From contig CAZDCZ010000022.1 in the NCBI GenBank assembly GCA_964504155.1, forward strand, positions 1-37,274: a DNA stretch of 37,274 nucleotides. Reading direction: 5' to 3'. Below are positions 18,692 through 28,285 of this stretch, one piece after another. The position numbers were made by a program, and so were the translations under genes. The notes beneath the pieces are model-generated. The model saw nothing but the letters and a program-made list of their open reading frames with translations. It ran no database searches and had not been told where the DNA came from. Each line of letters begins with the position of its first letter. Position 1 is the first letter of the stretch. The DNA is from CAZDCZ01 sp964504155 (lineage in GTDB: Bacteria > Bacteroidota > Bacteroidia > Bacteroidales > UBA12077).

Positions 18692-18716
18692 TAAGTGCCG
18701 TAGATACGATATTATG
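18692..18716 (+). repeat. REP-like hairpin, copy 2
   Basis: GTGCC-GTA-GATAC (18695-18707) matches the REP core with a weakened stem and is followed by GATATTAT, the same flank as copy 3. It ends 9 bp before the transposase ATG. It lies in the same orientation as copy 1. Confidence 0.7.
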
Positions 18717-18724
18717 AAATAATT

Positions 18725-19186
18725 ATGGCAAATACATATACCCAAATCAATATCCATGCAATATTTTCGGTAAAAGGCAAAGAAAATATTTTATCAAAAA
18801 AATTTAGAAATGATTTATTCAGGTACATTTCAGAGATTTTAAATAATAACAAACAATTTTCTATTGCTGTAAATGGCTATAAAGATCATGTGCACATATT
18901 TTTTGAATTACATCCAACAATAGCATTATCTGATATAATTCGAATTGTTAAAACCAATTCATCAAAATGGATTAATAAAAATACTTTTGTAAAAGGTAAA
19001 TTTTCATGGCAAGAGGGTTATGGAGCTTTTTCGTATTCGCGTTCTCAACGGAACAATGTAATACAATACATTATAAATCAAGAAAAACACCATGCAAAAA
19101 GAACGTTTAAAGATGAATATTTAGAATTGTTAAAAAAATTTGAAATTGAATTTGATGGCAATTACGTATTTGAATTTTATGATTAA
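18725..19186 (+). CDS. REP-associated IS200-like Y1 transposase (RAYT)
   Basis: This is an HUH-type single-strand DNA transposase of 153 residues. The metal-binding H-V-H is at 55-57, and the catalytic tyrosine is most likely Y115 in V-I-Q-Y-I-I-N-Q-E-K-H-H, with Q119 one helix turn on. No tnpB or other cargo is present. Three REP-like hairpins surround it, two before and one inverted after, which is the layout of a REPtron: a domesticated transposase with its cognate repeats. It interrupts a one-direction sugar operon between the GH127 gene and galM. The frame is intact and has no visible lesion, so the protein may still be active. Confidence 0.93.
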   Translation: MANTYTQINIHAIFSVKGKENILSKKFRNDLFRYISEILNNNKQFSIAVNGYKDHVHIFFELHPTIALSDIIRIVKTNSSKWINKNTFVKGKFSWQEGYGAFSYSRSQRNNVIQYIINQEKHHAKRTFKDEYLELLKKFEIEFDGNYVFEFYD

Positions 19187-19202
19187 TTTATTAAAACCAT
19201 AA

Positions 19203-19230
19203 AATATAATATCGCACCTACGGTGCTACT
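19203..19230 (-). repeat. REP-like hairpin, copy 3 (inverted)
   Basis: On the minus strand this reads GCACC-GTA-GGTGC (plus-strand 19214-19226), followed by GATATTATA. The perfect stem differs from copy 1 at the paired second and penultimate stem positions (T/A against C/G), which is covariation. It lies 27 bp after the transposase stop codon and points opposite to copies 1 and 2. Confidence 0.78.
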
Positions 19231-19281
19231 GTGGCATATTTTACTCACAATATTCCATATAGAAACTTAATTTTTAATATT

Positions 19282-20394
19282 ATGACAAGAAATATTTTAA
19301 AATACACATTAGTCTTTTTATTAATATTAGTCTTTTCTTGTAAACAAGAAAGCAAAACCAACATTATGAAGAAGAAATTAAAAACTTTTATTCTATCGAA
19401 TAATAATAATTGTTCTGTTGAAATCACAAATTTCGGAGCAAAAGTAATGTCGATTAATGTTCCCGATAAAAATGGGATTATAGATGATGTTGTACTAAGT
19501 TACGATACTCCCGAAGAATATATCAACGGAAATCCATACTTCGGAGCAATAATTGGACGATATGGTAATAGAATCGACAAAGGAAAATTCGTTTTAGACA
19601 ATACAGAATACTCTCTTGCTATAAATAATGGCAATAATCATTTACATGGTGGCCCGGACGGTTTTCACAATGTAATTTGGGATATTGTTGAATACAAAAA
19701 CAATAACAAGGAACATTATATAAAATTCAAATACTTTAGTAAAGATGGTGAAGAAGGATATCCCGGTAATTTAACAGTTTTTGTACAATATTCTTTTACC
19801 GACGAGAATGAATTAATAATCGATTATAATGCTTCATGCGATAAAAACACAATTATTAATCTTACTCATCATTCATTTTTTAACCTTAAAGATGCAGGGA
19901 AATCTGATATTCTTTCACACGAACTTAAAATTTTTGCTAACAGCTTTACTCCTGTTAACAACGAACTTATTCCAACAGGCGAAATTCGTAAAGTAGCCGG
20001 AACACCAATGGATTTCACCAAATTTACACCTATCGGCAAAAATATAGAAGATAATTATATTCAACTAAAATATGGCAATGGTTACGATCATAATTGGGTT
20101 TTAAATAAAAAATCAGACTCGCTAAGTTTGGCAGCTATTGTTCGCGAACTCGTTTCCGGAAGAGAAATGAAAGTTTATACAACAGAACCGGGATTACAAT
20201 TTTATTCCGGCAATTTCCTTGATGGAACAGATATTGGAGAAGACAGTACAAAATACCATCATAGAACAGCCTTCTGTTTAGAAGCCCAACATTTCCCCAA
20301 CTCTCCTAATCAAAGCAATTTCCCATCGACAATACTAAAAGCAGGAGAAAAATACACTCAGAAAACTATATATAAATTTTCAATATTTAATTAA
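19282..20394 (+). CDS. galM: Aldose 1-epimerase (galactose mutarotase), lipoprotein form
   Basis: The enzyme interconverts alpha and beta anomers of galactose and related aldoses. From the ATG at 19282 the product has 370 residues. Its signal peptide ends L-V-F-S-C with C20 as the lipidation site, so it probably acts in the periplasm or outer envelope. The frame also opens 51 bp earlier at a GTG, but that start would precede the signal peptide and overlap the REP region. Catalytic features are N-H-L-H-G-G (H122), T-H-H-S (H197) and L-E-A-Q (E334). It is 6 bp upstream of the symporter gene and belongs to the galactose-type operon. Confidence 0.93.
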   Translation: MTRNILKYTLVFLLILVFSCKQESKTNIMKKKLKTFILSNNNNCSVEITNFGAKVMSINVPDKNGIIDDVVLSYDTPEEYINGNPYFGAIIGRYGNRIDKGKFVLDNTEYSLAINNGNNHLHGGPDGFHNVIWDIVEYKNNNKEHYIKFKYFSKDGEEGYPGNLTVFVQYSFTDENELIIDYNASCDKNTIINLTHHSFFNLKDAGKSDILSHELKIFANSFTPVNNELIPTGEIRKVAGTPMDFTKFTPIGKNIEDNYIQLKYGNGYDHNWVLNKKSDSLSLAAIVRELVSGREMKVYTTEPGLQFYSGNFLDGTDIGEDSTKYHHRTAFCLEAQHFPNSPNQSNFPSTILKAGEKYTQKTIYKFSIFN

Positions 20395-20400
20395 GTAATT

Positions 20401-21966
20401 ATGAATTTTAGTACAATAGATATAATAGTATTTGCATCGTATCTTTTTCTAATAATTTTTATTGGTTTATGGGTATCTCGAACAAAAAAAGGAGAAAAGA
20501 AAAACTCATCCGATTATTTTTTGGCTAGCAAATCACTACCTTGGTGGGCCATTGGAGCATCACTTATAGCTGCAAATATTTCGGCCGAACAATTTATTGG
20601 CATGTCGGGCTCGGGATACGTTATTGGCTTAGGCATAGCATCTTACGAATGGATGGCTGCAATAACACTAATTATTGTTGCAAAATTTTTCCTTCCAATA
20701 TTTCTCGAAAAGGAAATATATACAATGCCACAATTTTTAGAAGTACGATTCGATAACAGGGTAAGAACAAGCCTTGCCGTTTTTTGGATATTAGTTTACG
20801 TATTTGTAAATCTTACCTCGGTTCTTTATTTAGGTGCATTAGCTTTACATACAATAATGGGAATAAAATTGATATATGGAATAATTGGACTGGCTCTTTT
20901 CTCGGCTATCTATTCTATCTATGGGGGCTTAAAAGCAGTGGCATGGACAGATGTTGTTCAGGTTATCTTCTTAGTAGGTGGTGGATTAGTAACATCGTAT
21001 TTGGCTCTCGACTATTTAGGTGGTGACAAAGGTGCTATTTCTGGTTTTAACAATTTACTTCACCTAGCTCCCGAAAAGTTCGACATGATACTAGACAAAA
21101 CTCATTCGAGTTATCCCGAGTTACCCGGAATTTGGGTAATCCTTGGAGGTATGTGGATTGCAAATATTAGTTATTGGGGCTGTAATCAATACATTATACA
21201 AAGAGCATTAGCTGCAAAAAACTTAAAAGAAGCACAACGAGGATTAGTTTTTTCAGGATATTTAAAAATAATTATTCCACTTATTGTTGTTATTCCGGGT
21301 ATTGCAGCATTTGCACTCCATGCCGACATTACTCGTCCCGACGAAGCTTACCCATGGTTATTAGATACTTTTGTAGGTCCCGGATTAAAAGGCTTAGCCT
21401 TTGCAGCTCTTATTGCAGCAGTAGTTTCATCTTTGAGCTCGATGATAAATAGTACTTCTACAATATTTACTATGGATATTTATAAAAATTATTTTAACAA
21501 AAATGCTTCTGAAACTAATTTGGTAACAACCGGACGAATTACAAGCGGAATAGCATTATTAATAGCTGTATTGGTTGCTCCACAACTTGTAACTCTAGAG
21601 CAAGCTTTTCAATTTATTCAAGAATTTACCGGTTTTGTCAGTCCGGGTATTGTAGCAATATTTATTGTAGGATTATTTTGGAAACGAGCAACATCAAACT
21701 CTGTTCTTTGGGCTGCAATTACAACAGTCCCATTATCGTTTGCTTTTAAATTTCTAACCCCACAAATGGCATTTCTTAACCGAATGGGATTTGTATTTTT
21801 AATTTTACTATTTATAATAATAGTTATTTCGTTAATAGAAAGCAAAACAGATGATCCTAAAGGAATAAAAATAAATAAAAAATTATTCCATACAGGCAAT
21901 AAATTCAATATTGCTTCAATAGGAATATTAATTATTCTTTCGGTATTATATACATTATTCTGGTAA
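20401..21966 (+). CDS. SSS-family sodium/sugar symporter
   Basis: This is an inner-membrane Na+-coupled transporter of 521 residues with about 14 hydrophobic helices. The early S-D-Y-F-L-A-S-K-S-L-P-W-W-A-I-G-A-S stretch and the following A-A-N-I-S-A-E-Q-F-I-G are diagnostic of the sodium:solute symporter family, close to the Vibrio SglT branch. It begins 6 bp after galM, and its TAA directly abuts the galK ATG, indicating translational coupling. The context predicts galactose, glucose or a similar monosaccharide as substrate. L-arabinose is an alternative, since related Bacteroidota carriers of this family serve arabinose. Confidence 0.92.
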   Translation: MNFSTIDIIVFASYLFLIIFIGLWVSRTKKGEKKNSSDYFLASKSLPWWAIGASLIAANISAEQFIGMSGSGYVIGLGIASYEWMAAITLIIVAKFFLPIFLEKEIYTMPQFLEVRFDNRVRTSLAVFWILVYVFVNLTSVLYLGALALHTIMGIKLIYGIIGLALFSAIYSIYGGLKAVAWTDVVQVIFLVGGGLVTSYLALDYLGGDKGAISGFNNLLHLAPEKFDMILDKTHSSYPELPGIWVILGGMWIANISYWGCNQYIIQRALAAKNLKEAQRGLVFSGYLKIIIPLIVVIPGIAAFALHADITRPDEAYPWLLDTFVGPGLKGLAFAALIAAVVSSLSSMINSTSTIFTMDIYKNYFNKNASETNLVTTGRITSGIALLIAVLVAPQLVTLEQAFQFIQEFTGFVSPGIVAIFIVGLFWKRATSNSVLWAAITTVPLSFAFKFLTPQMAFLNRMGFVFLILLFIIIVISLIESKTDDPKGIKINKKLFHTGNKFNIASIGILIILSVLYTLFW

Positions 21967-23130
21967 ATGAAATTTATGCTTAAAGACAAAGTTTATATAC
22001 AATTTAAAAAAAGATTCGAAAACGAACCAATATTAATAAAATCGCCGGGAAGAATAAATCTTCTCGGCGAACATACCGATTATAACGACGGTTTTGTTCT
22101 TCCTGCAGCAATAGACAAATATATTTATTTAGCAATAAATAAATCAACAGATAATAATTGTAATATATTTTCTATAGATTTTAACAAATCGACTTCGTTT
22201 AAAACAAATCAACAAAACAAATCGGAGAAACATTGGGCAAATTATTTGCTTGGCGTTGTTAACGAGATTATTAAAAGAGGAAAAGATATTGGAGGTTTTA
22301 ATCTTGTATTTGGTGGCAATATTCCTATTGGCGCAGGATTATCATCATCTGCTGCTTTGGAAACAGGTCTTGCTTTTGCTTTAAATAAATTATTCGACTT
22401 ACAATTTAGCTCAATCGAGTTAGTAAAAATTTCACAAGACGCAGAAAATAATTTTGTAAATGTAAATTGTGGAATAATGGACCAATTTGCAGCTATAATG
22501 GGCAAAAAAAATAATTTTATTAAACTAGACTGTCGTAGTCTCGAATATAAGTACTTTCCTTTCGAAACAAACAATTACAAATTATTGTTATGCAATAGTA
22601 ATGTAAAACACAATCTGATTGATTCTGAATACAATAAGCGAAGACAAGAATGTGAAAATGGCGTAAAATTTTTAAATAGTAAATTTTCACATATTACACA
22701 CTTACGTGATGTTTCAGAAGAACAAATAAACCAATACAAATTAGAATTACCAAAAAGCACTTACGAAAAATGTTCGTATGTAATTCGCGAAAACTCAAGA
22801 CTTACACAAACATGCAAGTATTTAAATAACAACAATCTGAAAGCTGTTGGAAATTTATTGTACGAAACACACGACGGACTAAAAAATAGTTATAAAGTAA
22901 GCTGTAAGGAATTAGATTTTCTTGTCGATTATACAAAACAATACACCGAAATATTAGGCTCACGAATGATGGGTGGTGGCTTTGGCGGTTGCACAATTAA
23001 CCTTATAGAAAACGATTTTGTTGAAATATTTACTGCAGATATTTCAAAAGCATATAAAAATAAATTTAATATTATTCTCGAATTCTATAACATTAATATT
23101 GTTAATGGAACCGAAATTATTAGCCATTAG
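21967..23130 (+). CDS. galK: Galactokinase
   Basis: This is a GHMP kinase that phosphorylates alpha-D-galactose at O1 with ATP, the first committed Leloir step. The 387-residue product has the galactokinase signature P-G-R-I-N-L-L-G-E-H-T-D-Y-N-D (27-41) and the ATP loop P-I-G-A-G-L-S-S-S-A-A-L-E (120-132). The likely catalytic base is D172 in C-G-I-M-D-Q-F. A C-terminal G-G-G-F-G-G completes the family motifs. Its ATG follows the symporter stop codon with no gap; a second in-frame ATG three codons on is also possible. galT and galE are not in the window. It is the last gene of the sugar operon. Confidence 0.96.
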   Translation: MKFMLKDKVYIQFKKRFENEPILIKSPGRINLLGEHTDYNDGFVLPAAIDKYIYLAINKSTDNNCNIFSIDFNKSTSFKTNQQNKSEKHWANYLLGVVNEIIKRGKDIGGFNLVFGGNIPIGAGLSSSAALETGLAFALNKLFDLQFSSIELVKISQDAENNFVNVNCGIMDQFAAIMGKKNNFIKLDCRSLEYKYFPFETNNYKLLLCNSNVKHNLIDSEYNKRRQECENGVKFLNSKFSHITHLRDVSEEQINQYKLELPKSTYEKCSYVIRENSRLTQTCKYLNNNNLKAVGNLLYETHDGLKNSYKVSCKELDFLVDYTKQYTEILGSRMMGGGFGGCTINLIENDFVEIFTADISKAYKNKFNIILEFYNINIVNGTEIISH

Positions 23131-23265
23131 AAAAATCTTCTTTTATGTCGAATATAATTATTCCATACTAAATATTAATTTAATAAACATTCTATAAACA
23201 ATACCCAATTATCAATAAGCAAGTAAAAAATACGCATAATTCATCTTAAACTCTTATTAAATATA

Positions 23266-24474
23266 TTAAACTAATTTTGCGTTAGAAATCTTTGCTACGT
23301 TTTTCTTTGCAAAATATCTAAAGCTTAAACATGCTAATAAATAGTAAATTACACATTGAACTATTAAAAATAATAATTCAAATTTCACATCCTGAATAGC
23401 GACTCCCATTGTTCTTATTCTTAAAAATGCAGGAACCATTGTTGTACTTGGAAATATATGTGCAATAAAATACAATACTTTTGGAAGCGATGATACCGGC
23501 CACGATAATCCTGTTAAGAATAATACAATAGGCGAAAGAAACACTAAAAATATTATAGAATTTTCTCTTTTTCGGAATAACATAGAGATTGTTAAACCAA
23601 AGAAAATAACTGAGAATAGAAATGGGACAATCAACATAAATATATTTAATAAACTTCCTTTATCGGGAAATCCAAACCAATCGTAAATCCATATTAATGT
23701 TATAACAATATTAACTATATAAATTGTGAAGTATGCTAATCCTTTTCCCATAATAACAGAGAATACTCCATTTCGCAACATTACTCCCGGAACTATTAAT
23801 TTATTATTATTTTTCTCTCTACCCGATCCACCAATCATCCCGATACCAATCAATAAGGTTTGTTGCAAAATAATTATAATTATTCCCGGCATTACAAACG
23901 AACCATAAGCTGCCGACGGATTATACAGATTAAAGAATTTTGTATTTAAGGGGTGCTGTTGTTGTACTGCCTGATTAAACGAGCTTCCCGAAGCCATATT
24001 TCTTTTTATCTCTACACCACCGGAAAATGTTCCTAATGCTTTTAATGCAGCATTCATTGTTTCTTTATAAATCAGGAAGTACCCTGCATCGCAATAAATA
24101 TCAACACTAGCTTGTTCTCCTTTATAAATATTTTTCTCGAAATCAGAAGGCAACAACACTATTCCATTTACTTTCCCATCGTTGAATAATTGCTTTGCTT
24201 CAGTCAAACTATTTGAATTAGCATAAATATGTACTTGTTCTGTTTCATCAATCATTCTCGACAATACTCTGCTCCCTTGCGTATGATCTAAATCGACTAT
24301 AGCAATAGGAATCTCTCTTAATACATTGTTTTTATATCCTATCGAATATACTAATGTATATGCAATAACAGCAATGAATAAAATCAACATAGCCCCCCCA
24401 TCAGAAAACATTGCCTTTAATTCGTTTTTATATGATGTTATGGTTATTTTTAAACCTGTAATTATACTATTCAT
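23266..24474 (-). CDS. ABC-2 type permease, second of a pair
   Basis: The 402-residue permease has an N-terminal helix at about 28-46. A large periplasmic domain (about 47-190) begins with I-P-I-A-I-V-D-L-D-H-T-Q-G-S-R. Five or more helices follow in the C-terminal half. This is the ABC2_membrane_3 / YhgE-like layout found in drug or lipid exporters of the YbhSR type. It follows the other permease by 11 bp and is the last gene of the TetR-TolC-HlyD-permease operon. No ATP-binding subunit is encoded nearby, so it either borrows one or works in a non-classical way. Confidence 0.88.
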   Translation of the reverse strand: MNSIITGLKITITSYKNELKAMFSDGGAMLILFIAVIAYTLVYSIGYKNNVLREIPIAIVDLDHTQGSRVLSRMIDETEQVHIYANSNSLTEAKQLFNDGKVNGIVLLPSDFEKNIYKGEQASVDIYCDAGYFLIYKETMNAALKALGTFSGGVEIKRNMASGSSFNQAVQQQHPLNTKFFNLYNPSAAYGSFVMPGIIIIILQQTLLIGIGMIGGSGREKNNNKLIVPGVMLRNGVFSVIMGKGLAYFTIYIVNIVITLIWIYDWFGFPDKGSLLNIFMLIVPFLFSVIFFGLTISMLFRKRENSIIFLVFLSPIVLFLTGLSWPVSSLPKVLYFIAHIFPSTTMVPAFLRIRTMGVAIQDVKFELLFLIVQCVIYYLLACLSFRYFAKKNVAKISNAKLV

Positions 24475-24485
24475 TTCTTCTTTTT

Positions 24486-25670
24486 TTATTCTTTACCCCA
24501 ATATTTACTATTACAAAGCTTTGTCTTCATACCTTTAAACGATAAAATTCCTAGTATAATAAATACTACTAATATAAAAAACTGTGGAATAATTTCAATT
24601 ATCGGTTCGTTTCTCAAACTTTGACTTATTAATATTTTAAGCCAAAATGTATATGGAAATATCCACGAGAAAATTTTAGCAATAATAGGCATTCCCATAG
24701 TAGGAAATGTTAAACCCGAAAATGTTAATGCCATCATAGTATAAGCACTTCCTAAGGATAAAGACAATCGCATATTTGATGTAATATTCAAAAACAAAAC
24801 TGCTAAAAGTTGATATGCAATAATTAATAATAATTCTGAAAATATTATAACAAATAAACTACCTGTTAATGGTGTACCTAAAACCGAAAACAATAAAAAA
24901 TTCATAAACATTACGTTAGCAAAAAACAATAATGTGTATGGCAAAAATTTCCCTACAATAGCAACAGTTACACTATCTTCGGCTGTTTTCATAAGTTCTC
25001 CGGCTGTTCCTTCTTTCAATTCTTGACCTAAAGCATATACCGAACCTAAAAAAATAAAAACCACAGCCATTAGTGGCAATATGCCCAAAGTAAGAAAATA
25101 AGAATAGTTTGTGTAAGGATTAAATAACAAATGAGCATTTATATTAATAGGTACAGCACGCGCTATAGCCTGTTTTTGCGTAAACCCTTTTTTTATATTT
25201 GTTTGCACTTTTATTCCTGCCGAAATTGCAGCTAAAGTTTTATATAAACCAGCCTTAAGAATACCGCCTTTTACAACATTTGTATTGTTAATATATACAG
25301 CTACAGAAGACGAACCTCCGGAAAGTATTTTTTCTTCGGTACCTTCAGGAATAACAACTATTGCATCAATTTTACCCTTATTCATAAGTTTTTTTGCATC
25401 GTTTACCGAAGCCAACTTATATTTAATTTCCGCTGTAGAAGTTGCATCTACTTGTCGCAAGATATTTCTCGATAACGAGGTATTATCTAAATCAACAGTA
25501 GAAATAGGTACATTTCTAACAACGCCATCGGAAAACATCCACATTATTGTTAAATAAGCAATAACAGGTGCTATAAGTGTAATAAATAGCAATATCCAGT
25601 TTTTAGAGATTCTTTTTATCTCTCTTTTAATAACATTGGTAAATGCTGAATAATAAAATCTTTTAAGCAT
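24486..25670 (-). CDS. ABC-2 type permease, first of a pair
   Basis: The 394-residue permease is organised like its downstream neighbour. It has one N-terminal helix (about 26-48) and a periplasmic domain containing V-P-I-S-T-V-D-L-D-N-T-S-L-S-R. A C-terminal bundle of hydrophobic helices starts at about residue 190. The two probably form a heterodimer. The gene lies 57 bp after the HlyD-like gene. The family is ABC2_membrane_3. Nothing in the sequence gives the substrate; the TetR/TolC/HlyD context points to export of a toxic or membrane-active compound. Confidence 0.88.
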   Translation of the reverse strand: MLKRFYYSAFTNVIKREIKRISKNWILLFITLIAPVIAYLTIMWMFSDGVVRNVPISTVDLDNTSLSRNILRQVDATSTAEIKYKLASVNDAKKLMNKGKIDAIVVIPEGTEEKILSGGSSSVAVYINNTNVVKGGILKAGLYKTLAAISAGIKVQTNIKKGFTQKQAIARAVPININAHLLFNPYTNYSYFLTLGILPLMAVVFIFLGSVYALGQELKEGTAGELMKTAEDSVTVAIVGKFLPYTLLFFANVMFMNFLLFSVLGTPLTGSLFVIIFSELLLIIAYQLLAVLFLNITSNMRLSLSLGSAYTMMALTFSGLTFPTMGMPIIAKIFSWIFPYTFWLKILISQSLRNEPIIEIIPQFFILVVFIILGILSFKGMKTKLCNSKYWGKE

Positions 25671-25727
25671 TCTATTCTTTCTTTAAAATCAATAACAGAG
25701 TATAGTTCAATATTATATCAGAAATAT

Positions 25728-26726
25728 TTAGCCTCTACTTTTTACTTTATCCCAATTAACTAAAGCACTCATTCCGGGACGCATTCCTTCTACTTTTTTT
25801 ACAGGAACAGCATGTACTTCAAATGTTTTCATATCGAAATCGCCCGAAGTTTTAGTTGCTGTATGTGTGGCATAATCGCCCAAAGCATTAATATACGTAA
25901 CTTTTAAATCTATTTCTTTCATTTTAAATGCAGGAAATCGAGCCGGAATAATATCTCCTTTTTTAATATCTGCAAGTAAATCTTCGGTTAAATTAAATAC
26001 AATCCAAACATCATCTAAATCAACAATTGTAATAATTGGGTATCCTGCAGGGATAAGCTCACCTCTTTCGGCTAAAATATTACTTATCTCACCATTAATA
26101 GGAGCAAATATTTGAGTTTCGCTAATATATGAATTTATTTCTACCAAAACTCCATCAGCCTGATGTACAAGAGCTTGAGCAGCGCTTTTATCTTCATCTC
26201 TTGCTCCTTTTAATGCTTTCTCGTAAACCGATTTAGCAGCTTTTTCTGTCTCAACAGCAGCTTTCATTTTAGTTTCTACTTCGTCTTTCTTTTGTTCCGA
26301 AACAACACCATCATTATATAAATTATTTACCCTACTGAATGTTTTTTTTGTAAATTCTGCTGCAGCTTTAGCTTTTTGCCAAATATTAAAAGCTGCCTGA
26401 ATATCTTCAGCACGAGCACCATTCTCGGCTTTAATATGTTGTGCTTCAGCAGCTGATCTTACTGCTTCGGCTTGCATTTTTTTTGCGGCTAATTCCGGAC
26501 TATTAATTACAAAGAGTAAATCCCCCTTTTTTATGTCTTGTCCCTTATAAACAGCAAGACTATCTATTCGTCCTACAATTTTTGATGCTACTTTTATTTG
26601 CGTAGCGTCAACTTCTCCTTGTATTTCTTGTGGCACAGGTTTACTTAATATATAAATAGTGTATCCTATAAATCCTAACAAGGCAACTATTGATAATGCG
26701 ATAATATAATTTCTTGATTTATTCAT
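25728..26726 (-). CDS. HlyD-family periplasmic adaptor
   Basis: This is a membrane-fusion protein linking inner-membrane permeases to a TolC-like channel. It has 332 residues, with an N-terminal membrane anchor at about 7-27. A first lipoyl-like half, D-A-T-Q-I-K-V-A-S-K-I-V-G-R-I, precedes an Ala/Lys/Glu-rich coiled coil of about 75-190. The second half, F-A-P-I-N-G-E-I-S-N-I-L-A-E-R-G, and a beta-barrel follow. It lies 22 bp after the TolC-like gene and 57 bp before the first permease. The size and single anchor are like YbhG/EmrA-type adaptors. Confidence 0.93.
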   Translation of the reverse strand: MNKSRNYIIALSIVALLGFIGYTIYILSKPVPQEIQGEVDATQIKVASKIVGRIDSLAVYKGQDIKKGDLLFVINSPELAAKKMQAEAVRSAAEAQHIKAENGARAEDIQAAFNIWQKAKAAAEFTKKTFSRVNNLYNDGVVSEQKKDEVETKMKAAVETEKAAKSVYEKALKGARDEDKSAAQALVHQADGVLVEINSYISETQIFAPINGEISNILAERGELIPAGYPIITIVDLDDVWIVFNLTEDLLADIKKGDIIPARFPAFKMKEIDLKVTYINALGDYATHTATKTSGDFDMKTFEVHAVPVKKVEGMRPGMSALVNWDKVKSRG

Positions 26727-26748
26727 TTTGATAATAATTTAAAATATT

Positions 26749-28275
26749 TTAATAATTTTCGTATTTGGCATTGTTATTTTTCTGATAATTTTCAAATTCA
26801 TCTGAAAGTCCCGAGAAATAAAGAAGCTTCGATAATGAAACATCGTAATTATAAATTACTTGTAAACGCTCGATTTTTACTTTTGCAAGAGCTAAACTTG
26901 CATCCGACACTTCTGTAGTAGTTGCCATTCCTTCTTTAAATGCTTTTTCTCGCACCCTATTATACTCGTTAGCAAACTCAAGAGCCGACTCTAATTCGTG
27001 TAATTGTTCTAAATACATATTTATTTCCTGATAATATTTTGTTATTGCGGTTTTAATATCAGAATCGGCTTTATTGTAAAAATTATCTACCAGTTTTTGA
27101 CGAAATTTTGCAGCATTTATTTTTCTTGCAGTCGATACTCCACTAAAGATATCCCACTTCATTGTTACACCAACTAAATATTCAGGCACATATGGAGACA
27201 AATCCTTATTCAAAATATCATAAGTCCCTATTGCTGCAATTGTAGGATAAGCTTTCGATTTTTCGACTTTATATCCTTGATAAGCCAACTCTTTTTTCTT
27301 TTCAATTTTTTGAAGTAAAGGACTCTTTTCTTCAGCATTATCCCAAAAATATTGAATATCTTCAATCTTTTCGAGATAAAATAAATTTGAAACAGGAACA
27401 ATATCAACATTCTCTTTTATAGCCATAGTGTTAATAAGTGCATCGTTAAGAATATCTAACTGACGCAATATTTTTTTATATTCTCTATTGGCTTCGCTTG
27501 AATAAACCTTAGCATGTAAATATTCGGCCTTTGCAATAAGCCCTTGACTCATCATTTTCTCGGCATCGCTTAAATGAGTCTGCATTGTTTCCTTAACGTC
27601 GGCACGAATTTTTTTTGCATTATACGAAAGTACAAGTGCATAATATCGTTCAACCAATTCGCTAGTTAACTCAAATTGTTTCTGCTTATTTTCTACCTGA
27701 GCTTCTTCAACTTTAATTTGTGCAGCTTTATTGGCAGCTATTATTTTTCCTCCTGTAAAAATTGGTTGAGTAAAAACTGCATTTATATATCCAAATTGTT
27801 TTTTCTGAATCATTTTATCCCATTCTGCAGAATTTATCTGATTCAAGCCTTCAGCTAATTGCCCACGCACGGCCTGTGTCGAAAGCTCATCGGTTAAAAT
27901 TGGCATAAACCCCGATGTATTAGGGTCGGGATTAGGAACACCTGAAAACTCGCCAAAATTACTTAAAGCACTATAAATTGGTGTAATAGCATCTTTTACA
28001 GGATTAAGATCGAGACTTAAATCTTCCGACATAAAAACATAAGAAGCATTTAACGAAAGCTTGGGAAAAAACAAACCACGTGCAGCCTTTAGTTCTTCTT
28101 CTTTTTGCAAGGTATTGTATTCAGCCTGTTTAAGAACATAACTGTTTTGATTTGTTACTTCTAAAGCTTCTTCAAATGTTAATTTATTTGTGCTACCTGT
28201 TTTTTCTTGACCATATGTTACTTTCGACATATAAATCAGAAAGCACATTCCTACTACAAACACAATTCTCTTCAT
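26749..28275 (-). CDS. TolC-family outer membrane efflux protein
   Basis: This is an outer-membrane channel of a tripartite exporter. The 508 residues start with a signal peptide (M-K-R-I-V-F-V-V-G-M ... V-T-Y-G-Q). Two OEP repeats of long amphipathic helices follow, the first opening with L-T-F-E-E-A-L-E-V-T. The sequence F-T-Q-P-I-F-T-G-G-K-I is typical of the strand that follows the first repeat. It begins 10 bp after the TetR gene and is followed closely by the HlyD-like adaptor, so all are one operon. It lacks an obvious lipobox. Confidence 0.94.
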   Translation of the reverse strand: MKRIVFVVGMCFLIYMSKVTYGQEKTGSTNKLTFEEALEVTNQNSYVLKQAEYNTLQKEEELKAARGLFFPKLSLNASYVFMSEDLSLDLNPVKDAITPIYSALSNFGEFSGVPNPDPNTSGFMPILTDELSTQAVRGQLAEGLNQINSAEWDKMIQKKQFGYINAVFTQPIFTGGKIIAANKAAQIKVEEAQVENKQKQFELTSELVERYYALVLSYNAKKIRADVKETMQTHLSDAEKMMSQGLIAKAEYLHAKVYSSEANREYKKILRQLDILNDALINTMAIKENVDIVPVSNLFYLEKIEDIQYFWDNAEEKSPLLQKIEKKKELAYQGYKVEKSKAYPTIAAIGTYDILNKDLSPYVPEYLVGVTMKWDIFSGVSTARKINAAKFRQKLVDNFYNKADSDIKTAITKYYQEINMYLEQLHELESALEFANEYNRVREKAFKEGMATTTEVSDASLALAKVKIERLQVIYNYDVSLSKLLYFSGLSDEFENYQKNNNAKYENY

Positions 28276-28285
28276 AATTTTTTCC

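Noticed and set aside
19231..19281. Upstream GTG start for galM
   Set aside because: It would put 17 residues before a clear lipoprotein signal peptide and begin at the edge of the REP hairpin. The ATG at 19282 fits better.
20541..21026. Plus-strand frames inside the symporter gene
   Set aside because: They overlap the symporter in another frame, with Trp/Tyr/Arg-biased composition typical of shadow frames.
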